Assembly (NCBI GenBank): GCA_021815245.1
Contig: JAKAHF010000135.1
Location: forward strand, 1 to 6,643
From: Actinomycetes bacterium
GTDB lineage: Bacteria; Actinomycetota; Thermoleophilia; RBG-16-64-13
Length of the DNA stretch: 6,643 nt
Reading direction: 5' to 3'
Shown here piece by piece: positions 5,629-6,643 of this stretch (within the stretch, counting starts at the first letter, position 1; every line of letters starts with the position of its first letter). The position numbers and the translations under genes were made by a program. The notes beneath the pieces were generated by a model. The model was not told the origin of the DNA, ran no database searches, and worked only from the letters and a program-made list of their open reading frames with translations.

Positions 5629-6643
5629 CTACGCCAGTCTCTTGGCGAGATACTTGCCGAGCGCCCCGATGGTCAGCATGGGCGGAAGCCCAGGCGCGGT
5701 CGGCAATACGCTCGCGTCGCACACGAACAAGCCCGAGATCTTGGTCTCGAGGCCGCTGTCGACCACCTCGCCGATGGCGGCTGTTCCTCCGGGGTGGGCA
5801 CCTTGAAGCCGCGATACCGCCAGCGATTTGGGATCGGCGCCTGCCTTCACCAGAATCTCCTTGCATCGCTCGACACCTTTCTGGAGCTTGGCCTTGTCGG
5901 TGGCCGTAGCAGGCTTCGACACCTTGCCGTCGGCGTAGACTCTACCGGCTCGTTCGTCGACGATCTTGGTCATCAATCCCACCAGCTTCTCCCTATCGAG
6001 GAGCAGTCCGCGGCTGCCCAGTTCGACCCACAGGGTAGGCTTGGTCGCGGCCATGTGAGGAGAGATGAGATAGCCATCGTCCGCGTGCCACTGCAGCCCG
6101 ACGATCGTCATGCTCGGCTCGTGCAATTGGTTGAGTCCGTCGGTCCTTGCGTACGTGTTGACCAAGAGATCAGCGAAGAGCCCCTCTCCCGCCTCGAGGC
6201 CTGTCTTCTGTAGGATGACCGGCGTGCCGAGGCCTCCGGCCGCCACGACTACCGCATTGCCTGCGACTTTGAAGGCGCTATGCTGCCGGTGGCCCTGAGC
6301 GCCGGTCGCCCGTCCGTTCTCCACGGTTATCCTGTCGACGGTCGCACCGTACCAGATCTCTCCGCCCGCTTGCTCGAGGAGGTCCAGCTCGCGCATGGCC
6401 GTCCATTTGGCGCCGTGAGGGCAGCCGAGCGTGCAACCACCGCACTTTCTACACGCGTCGGCCGAAATGAACTTGGGCATGGGCTGCAGGTCATAGCCCA
6501 GGTCCGAAGCGGCTGCCTGCAGCGCCAGCGAGCCTTTGCCCATGAGGCGCTTGTTGATAGGAGCTACGCCGAGCTCCCTCTTCATCTCGTCGAGTTCGTC
6601 GTGGAGCGGCACGCCGAGCGAGTCGAGTTCGCTCTCCAGGCAC
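5629..6643 (-). CDS. GMC-family FAD oxidoreductase with ferredoxin-like four-cysteine motif, 5' end outside the window
   Basis: Partial gene: the frame is open to the right edge and ends in TAG at 5629-5631, leaving about 338 visible codons. The N-terminal FAD dinucleotide-binding fold is not seen. GTG at 6610-6612 is internal, because the frame continues to the edge in family-like sequence. Visible parts, in order: CRKCGGCTLGC (codons 6453 to 6421), a C-x2-C-x2-C-x3-C pattern expected to hold a 4Fe-4S cluster; the second GMC signature AVVVAAGGLGTPVILQKTG; and the C-terminal GMC domain with HPGGTAAIG (His codon 5794-5796) and GLFVCDASVLPTAPGLPPMLTIGAL. The His of HPGG corresponds to the family's active-site histidine. 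The Asn usual in the later NP motif is Pro here (LPPMLTI). GMC enzymes oxidise alcohols or other CH-OH groups using FAD. The added cluster suggests electrons go to a carrier and not to oxygen, as in an anaerobe; this is inferred. The substrate is unknown. Confidence 0.9.
   Translation of the reverse strand, partial: CLESELDSLGVPLHDELDEMKRELGVAPINKRLMGKGSLALQAAASDLGYDLQPMPKFISADACRKCGGCTLGCPHGAKWTAMRELDLLEQAGGEIWYGATVDRITVENGRATGAQGHRQHSAFKVAGNAVVVAAGGLGTPVILQKTGLEAGEGLFADLLVNTYARTDGLNQLHEPSMTIVGLQWHADDGYLISPHMAATKPTLWVELGSRGLLLDREKLVGLMTKIVDERAGRVYADGKVSKPATATDKAKLQKGVERCKEILVKAGADPKSLAVSRLQGAHPGGTAAIGEVVDSGLETKISGLFVCDASVLPTAPGLPPMLTIGALGKYLAKRLA

Noticed and set aside
1..6643. CRISPR array, tRNA, rRNA, insertion sequence or attachment site
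   Set aside because: No spaced direct repeats, cloverleaf-like segment, transposase-like frame or terminal inverted repeats were found on reading both strands.

Overview
The window is high-GC bacterial DNA with five protein genes packed tightly. One is on the + strand and is cut by the left edge. The other four are on the - strand, and the first of these is cut by the right edge. Two genes start with GTG, and there are clear Shine-Dalgarno sites. One protein has an S-layer-homology (SLH) cell-wall anchor, and two are Fe-S enzymes: a cobalamin-type radical SAM protein and a GMC oxidoreductase with a four-cysteine cluster motif. Together these suggest an anaerobic, high-GC, Gram-positive-type bacterium, perhaps an uncultured actinomycetote of the Coriobacteriia kind. 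That placement is an inference from gene content only.

Layout from left to right. The 3' two thirds of a DUF1846/UPF0371 gene (+, ends at 997) faces a secreted SLH plus parallel beta-helix protein (-, 1040-2719), with a GC-rich hairpin in the 42-bp convergent gap. Upstream of the surface protein is a B12-binding-domain radical SAM gene (-, 2790-4208). It is separated from the surface-protein gene by 70 bp holding an overlapping palindrome at the radical SAM stop codon, so the two are probably co-transcribed. A 222-bp gap (4209-4430) follows, the only sizeable non-coding stretch. It holds an inverted repeat that can hide the radical SAM Shine-Dalgarno site, a short perfect inverted repeat, and, on the opposite strand, an orphan C-terminal zinc ribbon with no start codon. 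Next come a bacterial eRF1-like (baeRF-type) gene (-, 4431-5582) and, 46 bp upstream of it, the 3' part of a GMC-family FAD oxidoreductase with a ferredoxin-like cysteine cluster (-, 5629 to the edge).

Functional links are weak. The eRF1-like gene and the GMC oxidoreductase probably share a transcript, as may the radical SAM and surface-protein genes, but no classical pathway joins the four. The items most worth a second look are the near-perfect 23-residue beta-helix with its asparagine and cysteine ladders, the orphan zinc ribbon, the possible Shine-Dalgarno-sequestering leader, and the eRF1-like protein, which may act on ribosomes.
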